This document shows, piece after piece, positions 1 through 9,443 of a stretch of 64,000 nt of DNA (position 1 is its first letter; every line of letters starts with the position of its first letter). This DNA is from Synchiropus splendidus (Eukaryota > Chordata > Actinopteri > Syngnathiformes > Callionymidae). The notes under the pieces were generated by a model that saw nothing but the letters and a program-made list of their open reading frames with translations, ran no database searches and was not told the origin of the DNA. The position numbers and the translations under genes are program-made. The stretch is taken from positions 11,843,001 to 11,907,000 of the forward strand of contig NC_071336.1 of assembly GCF_027744825.2 (NCBI RefSeq), given 5' to 3'.

Positions 1-430
1 AGTTTGCGGATGAAATTTGTTTTCTTGGCAGCGTGCAAGGACTCATGGACTTAGTGACTGGTTGAGGAGCTCAGTCATTGGGGAGAAATGAATGTGGAAG
101 CTCTGTCCCTCCATGTCGGGAGCTGTGGTGGCTTGGGCACCTTTTTAGGATGCCTCGCCTTCGAGGCCCAGACTTCCCTTGCCCCGGAGCTTTCTGGGCA
201 GTGGGAAGTCTGGGCCTTCTGGCTCTGATTGCTATTGCTCCGTCTGTGAGGGAAAACACATTCTCACTTCCAAGGTGTCAAATAGCGTCTATTTGCAAGT
301 GGACTTTTGCGGCCAATGTTGATGCCGAAGCCTTCTGTGTTGCCTGTTGACACCTAAGTGTTTCTGTGACTCAGTGCCTTGATGGTGCCTCCAAGAGAGC
401 GCTGAGACTCCGGTGCATGATGCTTACTGT
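1..430. other. No feature recognised
   Basis: Single-copy-looking sequence. It holds two overlapping short reading frames on opposite strands (71-259 minus, 78-350 plus) with no family resemblance. No repeat boundary or splice-flanked segment stands out. Confidence 0.5.
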
Positions 431-502
431 TAGTGATGGGCTGAAGAGGCAGTGTCCACTTTGAAAATGCGGAGACTGTTTCATGATGCCTCATCAGTAC
501 TA
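431..502. mobile_element. TTCATGAA-family MITE, internally deleted copy
   Basis: The segment opens with TAGTGATGGGCTGAAGAGGC and closes with a near-complementary end containing GTTTCATGATGCCTCATCAG. These are the two ends of the palindromic element seen more fully at 18,266-18,456 and 36,243-36,544. Almost the whole interior is missing, leaving about 72 bp. Ends of the form TAGTGATGGG recall hAT-type non-autonomous elements, but the superfamily is inferred. Confidence 0.6.
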
Positions 503-914
503 AATATAGTAGGTGACATCATTGAAGAAGCAGAATGAAAGAGCAACACCATGTGGCTAAGCCCCAACCTCCGTCTTTCATATCCTCCCTGCAATGTCAG
601 GATATGCCATGGAAGGCAAAACCTGCTTTAATTGAGTGTGTCAATATGCGAGGTGGAAAGTTGACTTCTGCGTCACACTGGGCTGCAAAGGTGGACTTGA
701 AAAGAGTTGCTATTTTTGTGAGTGAGTGAGCATCGTACAGGAATATGGGTGACGATACTGGTTTGCGTCATTTTGAAGATGCATATTTTCTTGAACCACG
801 GCCGGGTAACTCACTGCTGGGCAGACCTGATGAAGAGATGTGATCTGTCGTGGGCCCCTGGGAGCATTTCAGGACTCATGTCACATGGACAGTGGACACA
901 CATGTTGAGAAAAT
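503..914. other. No feature recognised
   Basis: Two short plus-strand frames (535-729, 722-919) show no recognisable protein. No repeat was identified. Confidence 0.45.
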
Positions 915-1075
915 GTTGAAAATGTGATGGACGCATCAATATTAGGGAGAAGAGGAAGACAACCAAAGAGGTTAAAGGATGTGATAAAGGAGGACGACAA
1001 GGGGAATGTTATGAGGATGGATGATGTGCAAGATGGATTGAGCTGGAGGAGACTGACTTGCTGTCGCAAGTCTGG
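915..1075 (+). mobile_element. LINE 3' end, decayed (C-terminal tail of reverse-transcriptase protein)
   Basis: A plus-strand frame reads a basic stretch (LGRRGRQPKRLKDVIKEDD) followed by an aspartate-rich segment and SWRRLTCCRKS. This is the pattern at the very C-terminus of a common fish non-LTR retrotransposon protein: GRRGRGRPKR, a K/R-E-D-M segment, then W-R-x-x-I-R-C-G-D-P. The homologous region is also present, in antisense, at 6,715-7,450. Only the 3' end remains and the frame is partly broken upstream, so this is an old 5'-truncated insertion. The assignment rests on remembered family patterns, not an alignment; the clade is not certain. Confidence 0.55.
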
Positions 1076-2400
1076 AATATATAACAAGAAACTTTTGCTG
1101 CAACCATTCCTTCACTCTTCTTGTGTCTCTCACAAAACAGTGGTCAGCGAGTGAATTAAGAAAATAATTCATTCATCATTTTTTTTTTTTATTTTGCTGT
1201 TGGGTTTGTCGGTAAAGGAAATATTTGGTCTTGTAACGACCTCATATATTTTTTAATCTTCTTCAATCCTCTTTTTTCCTCATCAGCAAATAATGCTCTC
1301 TCATCACCACGGGACTTCCTACTTCTTGTTTACCTCAGAAGTATCATCCTCACGAATAAAAGCCGTTGTTTGTGTTCAACTGTAATCCTAAGCGTCTGAA
1401 TGTTGTGACGCAAAGAGGGGCCACATTACATATTCCATCGTTGAGGTCTAACCACTTATTGCTCCGGGACAAGGGCATCCCCCCATACGCAGCCCGGATC
1501 TGGTCTGGAGGAAATGAAACCTCTGTTTCCATCCTGACCCTGAATTCCCACTTCATCCTGGAAGAACCTCAGAGATGTTGGCGAGTAATCTGATGAGCTG
1601 CCGGAGGGTAGCAAAGCCTGCTGCTACTTAACCCTTTATGTTCGACTGCCAGTGGGAATGGGGCCGAAACTGAACTGGTGGTGACCTAGACTAGCACCTG
1701 GCAGTCATTCCTCATTCCCCGCAACACTTTGATACTGTGACCCGGGTTGAGTAGCTCTCATTCATGAGGGGCCTTGAGTCCTGATGGAGGCTGGACCCGG
1801 TTAATCATCGCTCTGCTGACTGATGGGCAGAACTGAAAAATGACAGGCCAATAGAATTGAAGCGCTTACAGGAAGCAGATTGATGAAGACAAATGTGTGG
1901 AGGAGACGTGGGGGTGTCATCGAGGGAAGATAAGAGGAAAAAGTTACTTTCACTTCCCAGTTAGTGAAAAGTGGCAGCAGCAGATTTATCCCAGTTAAAT
2001 TCACTTTTTGGTTCTTTAGTCCTGTTATCATCCTGTGCGGGACGTATGTCCAGAAGACAACCACATCCTTACACAGGCTGGCATTACAGAGTCATTGTCT
2101 GACATCTTTGTGTGAAACCCGTGCAAGCAAAGAGCTTTTTAAGAGGCTACATACACTGTTCCTGATAGCAATGTTCAGAACTTAACAGTCTGCCCTAAGA
2201 TCCTTTTGTCCGGACCTGTTCATGTTTAGCAAGTACATGGCTATGAATGTTGAGGACTCTTCGTGGGTGGGGCTAATGTGCAGTCACCTTCAAGGCCAAT
2301 TTATGCTCCCTTTACATATGAAATTGTATCCGGATGTTACCGTCACTGATCACAGAATTCCATGTGTCATTTACGTTGGTATTGCTGTTCACCAATATAT
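1076..2400. other. No firm feature
   Basis: The stretch contains a T-run near 1,180, an AATAAA at 1,355-1,360 and a 75-codon plus-strand frame (1,366-1,593) that is also open on the opposite strand. I recognise no protein or repeat family here. Confidence 0.4.
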
Positions 2401-2416
2401 CCACCAGGGGGAGCAG
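2401..2416 (+). promoter_or_regulatory. CTCF-like site
   Basis: CCACCAGGGGGAGCAG differs from the vertebrate CTCF core (CCACCAGGGGGCGC) at one position. The surrounding DNA is ordinary and AT-rich, so the G-run stands out. Motif matching alone gives many false sites; binding is not shown. Confidence 0.3.
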
Positions 2417-2624
2417 CCCAGAGTCAAAAGTGTATGACAACGACAAACTCCAAAAGAAACATGGCGACTGTGGAAGAAGCGTTGACAATGTACCTCTTGC
2501 ACAAAAGACGAAACGGAGGCAGCGTTGTAGGAGGCAGAGATCTGTGAAGCCATTAAATATATCGTGACTGAACAATTTCCGACATTGCTATGTCTCCTTC
2601 ATGTCTCATTAGAGCTATGTATTG

Positions 2625-2657
2625 GGTACTAACAGCAACATTTTTGCTGTTAGTACC
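2625..2657. repeat. Perfect 14-bp hairpin
   Basis: GGTACTAACAGCAA at 2,625-2,638 is followed after a 5-base loop by its exact reverse complement at 2,644-2,657. No poly-T follows and no gene flanks it, so no terminator role is implied. It may be a remnant of a palindromic element or of a local template switch. Confidence 0.6.
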
Positions 2658-4498
2658 ACATTCGGCCACATTGTCCTTGACCAGTGTCTCTTTGGCGTGC
2701 TGACCCTCTGTGCATGACCCAAACAGGAACCCTACAGTTGCTTTAATTTTTATTTTGGGTCCATGTTTTCCTTTTCAGGAGCCAGGAAGATTTTAAATGG
2801 CATGTTTACATCCGCGTGAGCAAACGCATTTACTTTTCCCTGCACTTGTGAATTATTAATGATTCTTTTCAACCTAAAAAAAAACCGTGTCCAACTTTTA
2901 CTCTGCTGCATGAAGAAGTTGAAATCACCACAACCTACAATTTGTATGCAGAGAATATCAAAATATTGAGGAATCACTTTTCTGACTGTGAAAGAGGCCA
3001 AACATTCGTCAACCTTTTTCATAACCGCTGCACCTGTCCTCACGTCCTCGCTCCATCCTCATACTCTCCTGACTACAAATCTCAGAGACTCTTTGCATGC
3101 AGAGTGTGATGCGAGTATGACAGATGTATCACTGCGCTTAGCGAGGGCGCGTCCCTGCCAGTGCTGTGACTGACAGCTGGCACTGATATGACAGGGATGG
3201 AGGGTGAAGTTGAGGGGAGCAGAATCTGTGCCAACTACCAGCCTCCGGCTAGTCTCCGTCGTTTTAATCACTGGAACAGTGTTCTGGCTCACAGCCCCTG
3301 AGAGACCGCGCACCTTAGCCACACTTGACGCGAACCACAAGGCGAACACGGTCTGAGGAGACTCTATGCCATCGCCGTGTCATCACTCCATCGAACAAAA
3401 CAACCAGAGAACCAGCAGGAAGACAAGTTTTCTCTCCTTTTTTGGCTCAAGATCTGGGTCTGTCTATTTCCATTCACAGCAGCGAGATGAGGAAGACTCT
3501 TTCCAACAGTTACATCACTGATGATAAGATCCATCACCAGCAGTGCCTACGTGTCATATCTGGGCGCCTTTCGGCTTTTTGTCAAAACATGTCGCGCCGA
3601 GCCTGACCGAGCTGTATTTTTAGTGATGCCAAAGCCGATCCTGAGTGAACCGACCAAATGAGTTTCGACGGCCCATGCATGGAGGCCACATTTTTTCAAA
3701 TGCATTCCAGTGTGACAGCATGTTGACAAACTGACCTCAGACTCAACATGGGTGCTCCCTACAATCCTCTGTTCATCCCCGCAGAATCTGACCGATACAT
3801 GTAATTGACCAAACCCTCAATGTTGAATGTGTAACATTGCTGTTTCTGACCCGCTCCCCGCATCAGTTTTACTGCGCACTGGTACATCCTGGTGAATTTG
3901 CACGTTGGGTCACGGAGCACATGACTGAGGAGCAGGGTGGCGTTCTGGCTGTTGACCTACTTTCTTCCCTGTGTGCTGGTGAGTGTCAATAAGAAAGTGG
4001 AGGTTTAAGTATTTGTCATCATTTCCTTTTTATATAATTCATAGAATATTGCCGCAGCACACTTTCGCTCTGAGGACAGTGACCTGCATTCTCTGCTTTG
4101 TTGATCGGATCAGTTGCCTGCCGAGTTTCCATTTATTCATCTGTGCCACGGAGCAGCGGATCTGCGGCTCCGCAATGACTTCATAATGTGTCAGCCAGGG
4201 ATTTAGGAGGGAATAATAACAATAACAATAATCCATTTGTGCTGGCCATGCGGAACACATGCGCCGTGCCTGGTGTGAAGATGCTGGAAGCCTTTAGGAG
4301 GCTGAGGTCAGGCTTTCTCAGTGATGAATAACTGATGTCAAAAACAGGAAAACAACTTGCATTACCAGAGACCCAGTAGAAATTCAGCACAAACAACAAT
4401 GAATATGGATCCAGTCAAGAGTGCAACTACTGAAACTACTTCCATCAATTTCGAGGGGCGAAAATATGATCATGAAATCATCTGACTTTTTTCCTAGA
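2658..4498. other. No firm feature
   Basis: Short frames on both strands only. A splice-acceptor-like CATCAG at 3,861-3,866 and a GTGAGT at 3,979-3,984 bracket an open 112-base segment; it is discussed among the rejected items. A short AAT/AAC-rich patch lies at about 4,213-4,232. Confidence 0.4.
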
Positions 4499-4575
4499 CT
4501 AGCGATTCTCAATCTGGCAGGTTGTAACCCAAAAGTGGGTTGCAAACCACTTTCGGTGCATTGCAGAAACTTTCA
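4499..4575 (+). mobile_element. hAT (Charlie-like) element end, fragment
   Basis: The sequence AGCGATTCTCAATCTGG, then AACCCAAAAGTGGGTTGCAA, follows the pattern of vertebrate Charlie-type hAT ends (GGTTCTCAACCTGGGG followed by a GGGTCGCGACCC-like palindrome). Only one terminus is recognisable. The partner end was not found in the following 300 bases. Confidence 0.4.
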
Positions 4576-6387
4576 GTAAGCAAGACCGTCCTCACACCCA
4601 TGGCATAACAGAATGATGTTGGGAAAGTGGACTCCTCTACTGACACCTTCAGTGTTGCACGATGATGTTTTCAATGTTTTCATATCTTGCACCTTCTGCA
4701 GCAGCGAAACACTTAAAAAAGTCGAAGATGATGTTGCAGCCATGGGATGGCGCTCTTTCATTCTCCATGTAACATTGTGTCAATTGCTATTAAAAGCCCG
4801 TCAAACGTCCATGCGTTTTAGTTGTTTTTGACTACTGTCACTAGCGTACCGTCACTATCATTCAGTGAGGAGAGCTTCCGTACGTTTCCCTATCCCTCAT
4901 GGTGCTCCCTCCTCTCCCTCGTACATTAAATTATACAATTCAACGGGGATATACCACAGTGCCTGCAGTCTTCATCTGGGATATACGACTGTATGCTTCA
5001 GAATTGAGGTGTAGTGATTCAACTCCACAACAGTGATTAGTATTATGACTTGAGGTTTCCGATACGATTGACAGTTCATTCAACCCGAAGAAATGTTGGT
5101 TGCACCTTTTTTTTTTTAGTCTTACTGTAATATGTGTACGTGGAAAAACAAACGTTGCCAATGTAAAGTCATAATTCAGATATCAAAATAAAGTGCAACA
5201 TCTCTTCAGGTTAAATGAGCAGCGGTTGAACTTGCAAGTCTCATTCTAATGATCAAACCATGCACTAACATTAACAGTGTTAACGCTGTGGGAGGTGCCT
5301 CCATGGTTGGCTGGAGAGCTTTGCCATATTTTAATTCACCTTTACAAATCCAATAAACAGCAAGAGACCTATTTAGAACACCTCTGTTCTTGCAAAAAGC
5401 CAAAATGTTTCACACAATGAAGGCTTGATCACGTTTCGTGCCACTGCCACCTGCCATGCTGTTTTGTTTTCTGCTGGAGCGACAGTGACAGGCCAGCTCA
5501 AATGAGTGGGGTTTACCAGTAAAAAAGTGTAGAAAAACACATTTGTCTGCCGTGATGAAGTGCTATGCATTATTTACTAATGACAATTCAAATAAAATTA
5601 TCATTTACAAGGCCAACCTGCTGACCACAGATCGATGTAGTGGCATCACAGGAATATGAATCGATGCATTGATGTATCGATCTTACACTGCTATTCTGAA
5701 AGTATAGTATAATTTCACTTTCATCTTTGTGAGCCGAACCCACGTTTCATGGCAGCTCCATTATCTGAACTCTGAATCAGCGACATGATGGTGTGACCAT
5801 CATCACTGGCAGGCACGTGCGCAGAGAGCCCCATGGCAGTGCTCAAGCACCAGACATTTTCCCTGCATGCCCTTTTTTTAGTCCCTGTCATATTTATAAG
5901 AAAAAAAGATCAGGCGTTCCTTATCAATTCTGCTCAAATGTATGGACCACAAAAACAAGTTTTTGACATTTTACATAATGAATGCCCTTTTTTCTGGCGC
6001 GAGCATTTCCCCGCTAAAATACCTGTGCACTGGTCACCAGATTAATGATGGTTGACATGCACTGGCTGCTTCATGGTCTGAGGAAAACCAACACCGGTGG
6101 GTCATTGTTTTCCCTGGATGAAATAAAGTAGCGCAGTGAATACTTTGTCAGACCTCAGCAGTCTTAACTTACCTATGTCTGAATCCAACCTTTCAAAACA
6201 TGTGGCGGTCATCTCTTCCTTAATATGCTCTTTTGACACAAGCATTCACAATTTTTCTATGATAGTTCCAGATGAGCCAATGTCACAAATGACAAGCACC
6301 TCAGTACTTGAGTTGTCATTTCTCTAATGCTTTGTTGATCTTTTACCTGAATGCAGTTTTGACCACTGCAGCTTCATGGTATATTAT
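4576..6387. other. No firm feature
   Basis: Short frames only. A patch rich in ATCGAT/TCGATGCAT words at about 5,630-5,690 resembles the ends of some fish hAT repeats but is too short to call. A T-run lies at 5,109-5,118. Confidence 0.4.
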
Positions 6388-6410
6388 ACATTTGGTCATT
6401 TAGCAGACGG
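6388..6410 (+). repeat. Fragment of dispersed fish repeat (TTTAGCAGACG motif)
   Basis: ACATTTGGTCATTTAGCAGA matches the start of a very abundant teleost repeat that normally continues CGCTTTTATCCAAAGCGACTTACA. Here the match stops right after the GCAGACG word. The call rests on memory of that repeat; only about 23 bases support it. Confidence 0.4.
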
Positions 6411-6714
6411 CCATCTCAGTGAATAGGAATAGGATATAATCTTTATCTCAGCAGTTTTCCTTGAAGCATTATGTGACATATTTATAAGAGGTACAGCCCA
6501 ATCGGAGACACAGACCTCAGTATTATTTAACGAAAGTCTTACTGTTGGTGACACCATGCTACCGGCAATCTGTGTTATGCAATGACATTGACCAAAGTGG
6601 TGTATAGTAACATTTGAAGAATTTAGAGCTGGAAAATAAGAATTCATCAATTAGATTAGATATATTGCCTGCTCTGAAGTAGAAATATAAAAACCATATT
6701 TTCTTCTGTGTCTG
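6411..6714. other. No feature recognised
   Basis: AT-rich sequence with short minus-strand frames that run into the LINE fragment beyond it. Confidence 0.4.
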
Positions 6715-7450
6715 TTGGTGCTTCCCACAGCGAGATTGCCTGCTCCTCCTCACAGTAAGTTATCTCATGCACACTCACTATTCACTCATGACCTGTTCAT
6801 CTCTTCCTTTAAAACAGCCATGACACTCAGTGATTGTCTTCCTCCTTTTTTTTGCCGGGTTATTTACGCTTGTTGTGTCTCTCCTCTCTACATGTCCAAA
6901 CCACCTGACTCTGTCCTCCGTAACTTGGTCTCCAAACATTCTCCATGAGCTGTCTCTCGGTGGACCTCGTTGATCAACTTGTCCTTCCTAGTCACTCACA
7001 ATGAAAACCTGTGCGTCTCATCTAAGTCTGCATCCTGTCTCTGTGTCCGGGTTACTATCTGTAAACATGTATCATGTCAGGCCTCACTAATGTCCGATGG
7101 AGCTTCTCTTTCACTCTTGTCTTCTGTCACAGTTCACCCTTCACAGTTGTCCCTATCGTTCCATCCTGCCTGCTCTCCCTGTTCATCACTCTGTATGGCT
7201 CCTCCCAAAATCTTCAAGGCATCACAGGTCCACCTGCCACTTCCTTACTCACACACATTTATTCTGTCTCACTCGTACTGTGCTTCATATCTCCGCTCTT
7301 CTCCTCCAACTCATCTTTACTCTCCCCACAGATCACTATATCCTCAGCAAAATCACAATGACTTCTGTCCAAAAGAGATTTTGCCATGGTGGTCTTCAAA
7401 GCCTTCCGAAAAGCACCACTGAGGAGCCAATAAATAACTTGAATTTTCAT
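6715..7450 (-). mobile_element. LINE fragment, antisense: decayed reverse transcriptase and 3' end
   Basis: Read on the minus strand, the 7,259-7,450 frame carries AEDIVICGESKDELEE, which fits the catalytic FADDIVICSES block of a non-LTR retrotransposon reverse transcriptase, with the first catalytic Asp region changed (AED for ADD). Further along the minus strand, at about 6,876-6,907, comes VRWFGHVERRD, a hallmark of the C-terminal part of the same protein type. At 6,715-6,735 follows RQSRCGK, matching the terminal IRCGD block. These three landmarks are in correct order and spacing but in different frames with intervening stops, so the copy is dead. The same element type left the fragment near 1 kb. 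RTE-like affiliation is a guess. Confidence 0.7.
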
Positions 7451-7784
7451 ACCATTAAGAACAGAACATCAGCTGTTAGATGACTGAAACAAGTCTTTAA
7501 AAATGAAGTGCGTTTTGCCTCATATACCAGGATAAAGTCCTCCAGAGTTTCCCGGGCAACAGTCCGTCTCTCACATTATCATTCCCATCTTCTTTTCACA
7601 TTAAAACACCTCTCCTCTTGTAGTTCAGCTCTTTGTGTTGTTTGAGCACTGAACAACTCCATGCACTGAACTGTGAGTTATTGAGAAAGGTCAAGGTCAA
7701 GTAAGCTTTGTTCTGCTTTATTAGCTCTATTCTTCAATGCGGCCATATGTATGTTCTGTATGTACACATGTGTGCTTTGGTTTG
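7451..7784. other. No feature recognised
   Basis: Single-copy-looking sequence between two LINE fragments; no family identified. Confidence 0.4.
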
Positions 7785-8037
7785 ATCAGCAACCAGGAAG
7801 AGCTTGTTGTCAGCACACCATCCGGCCAGGCGGCTCACACCTCGCTCCTGCAGTCCGTCTCATCTGCATTCCTGATGGGACCCACCACAGTGGTGTCATC
7901 CGCAAACTTAATGAAGAGGTTGGAGCTGTGCACTGGAGTGCAGCTGTGTGTCAGCAGGATGACAAGGAGGGGACTCAACACACATCCTTGGAGGGCCGAC
8001 GTGTTCAATGTGATGGTTCTGGATGTTTTGGTTTGAC
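7785..8037 (-). mobile_element. L2-like LINE reverse-transcriptase fragment
   Basis: On the minus strand a frame reads LQGCVLSPLL, then SSNLFIKFADDTTVVG, then RNADETDCRSEV before a stop. These are the QGxxLSPLLF and FADDT catalytic blocks of an L2/CR1-group reverse transcriptase, with the two catalytic aspartates intact. After the stop, a shifted frame continues with LAGWCADNKLFL, matching the family's next block (L-x-x-W-C-x-D-N-x-L). The piece is about 250 bp, with both ends lost. The FADDTT context distinguishes it from the Rex3 copy (FADDVALLAS) and from the 6.7-kb fragment. Confidence 0.8.
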
Positions 8038-8399
8038 TGGTTCAAGACCCCGGATTGAAAGATTTTAAAATTTCAACACTGTATGCTGATTTTGAATCAC
8101 ACTTTGTGCGTTACCATGACAACGGTCAGAACCAGCTGCACTTGATGCTCAACATGATGGACAACAAAGAAATGATAAAAAAAAAAAACGTGAGACATGG
8201 GTTGGAAAGTCAAAATCATTTTGACTCGTGTTGATCCGCTCCTGTTCGGCCACCTGCCGACCGGGCAGCCGGGAGGACTGTCGCTGCCACCGCTGAAGTG
8301 GAGGATTATGTTGCCAGATTTTTCTCTGTGCGTCCAGCATGGTGGAGTGGTCTCGCAGAGCTCATTTCACCTCTATGTCTCATTTTTGTATTTTAAAAA
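8038..8399. other. No feature recognised
   Basis: The stretch contains an A-run at about 8,177-8,188. A hAT terminus follows at 8,400-8,511, so part of this stretch may be decayed hAT interior. Confidence 0.35.
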
Positions 8400-8511
8400 A
8401 CATGGCATCGCGTCGTGCACTTGAAGTGAAAATCATTGTTTGGACTGCGGTGTGCGGTGTTACACCAGTCGGCTGATTCTATTCTGCTACCGAGTGTTTG
8501 GTGCATCCCTA
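8400..8511. mobile_element. hAT element right end, fragment
   Basis: The segment finishes with TTTGGTGCATCCCTA, the reverse complement of the terminal TAGGGATGCACC(G/A)A found on many fish hAT transposons. The CTACCGAGTG just before it also fits these ends. No matching left end was found upstream, so only one terminus is annotated; the start is approximate. Confidence 0.5.
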
Positions 8512-9206
8512 AAAATGCGACTAAGCCTATGAGTGCCTCTGGTTGTTTTCATTATTGTTGGTCATACGTACAACTGATATGCTGTGTCAGTAAACTGTAT
8601 TCTTAAAGATACTCTGAAGCGCTTCGACAGTACAGATGCATGTCTTGAAAAGAGGAACAGAAGCTTGGATGTAAAACACTGTTGTAGACGTGGCTTTGGA
8701 GAGAGAGACAATGAAGCGAGGAGCAGAGATTAATTGAGAGCAGATGGTTAACTTTTTTTGTAAACTTTGACAACGTCCGTTGTCTTGTCGCCTGACTAAC
8801 ACGCACACACACACACAGCTTCATCTTGCCAATCAAACACACACTTATACGTACACAACTAACAAAGCACAAGTGAGCAGAAGAGTAAAGCTGTTGTCCT
8901 ACCTTTGCTCCTTCACGTCTCTCCTATTATTTCCCTCATCTTTGTTGATATTTATAGCTTACATTTATATTATTGACCGGAAGCCTGAAATCATGAATGG
9001 GACATAAATTTGGAAGTAAATGAATAAATTGTACTTTTCTTTAGATATAGGTTTTTATCTCATTTTTTCCTGATGTAAAATGTTTTCACATTACGTTGAC
9101 ATTTGTTATCATAACCATCTTGCAAATCTTTGTTTGGCAAGCTACAGTATTAACCTTTATTGTTGGAGGAAATTTACAACTTTTTTTTAAATCTGACCCA
9201 GTCAAA
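8512..9206. other. No gene; short CA microsatellite
   Basis: A short (CA)n tract lies at about 8,801-8,817. Otherwise AT-rich sequence without recognisable features. Confidence 0.45.
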
Positions 9207-9443
9207 ATATTGTAATATCCAAAAGGATTCCACACAACGAGTGTAGGATGTTTTCCAACGGGTCTTTATTTCACACCGAAGATAACTTCTTCACGCTTGT
9301 CGCACCGCGCTCTCTCTTCCCACAACCCCGAGCAACTCCGTCCCGCTGCCCCTCCCCTCTCTGACACACTTCTGCAACAACATAACCAAACAGAACACTG
9401 CAGATCAACAATAAAACTAACTATTTAACAGGTATTACAATAT
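9207..9443 (-). mobile_element. Solo LTR with 4-bp target-site duplication
   Basis: The segment 9,211-9,439 (229 bp) begins TGTAATATCC and ends GGTATTACA, so it has the TG...CA ends of an LTR within a short terminal inverted repeat (TGTAATA). ATAT flanks it on both sides (9,207-9,210 and 9,440-9,443) as a 4-bp target duplication. On the minus strand an AATAAA signal (reverse complement at about 9,265-9,270) lies about 55 bases before the 3' end, where an LTR polyadenylation site is expected. The middle is GC-rich, unlike its surroundings. There is no internal region or second LTR, so it is a solo LTR left by recombination. The retroelement family is not identified. Confidence 0.7.

Noticed and set aside
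3867..3978. 112-base open segment between a CATCAG acceptor and a GTGAGT donor
   Set aside because: Length is not frame-preserving, the peptide is unknown and the polypyrimidine tract is modest. Chance pairs of this quality are expected in 64 kb.
5630..5690. ATCGATGCAT-type words resembling hAT repeat ends
   Set aside because: Too short, and no inverted partner found.
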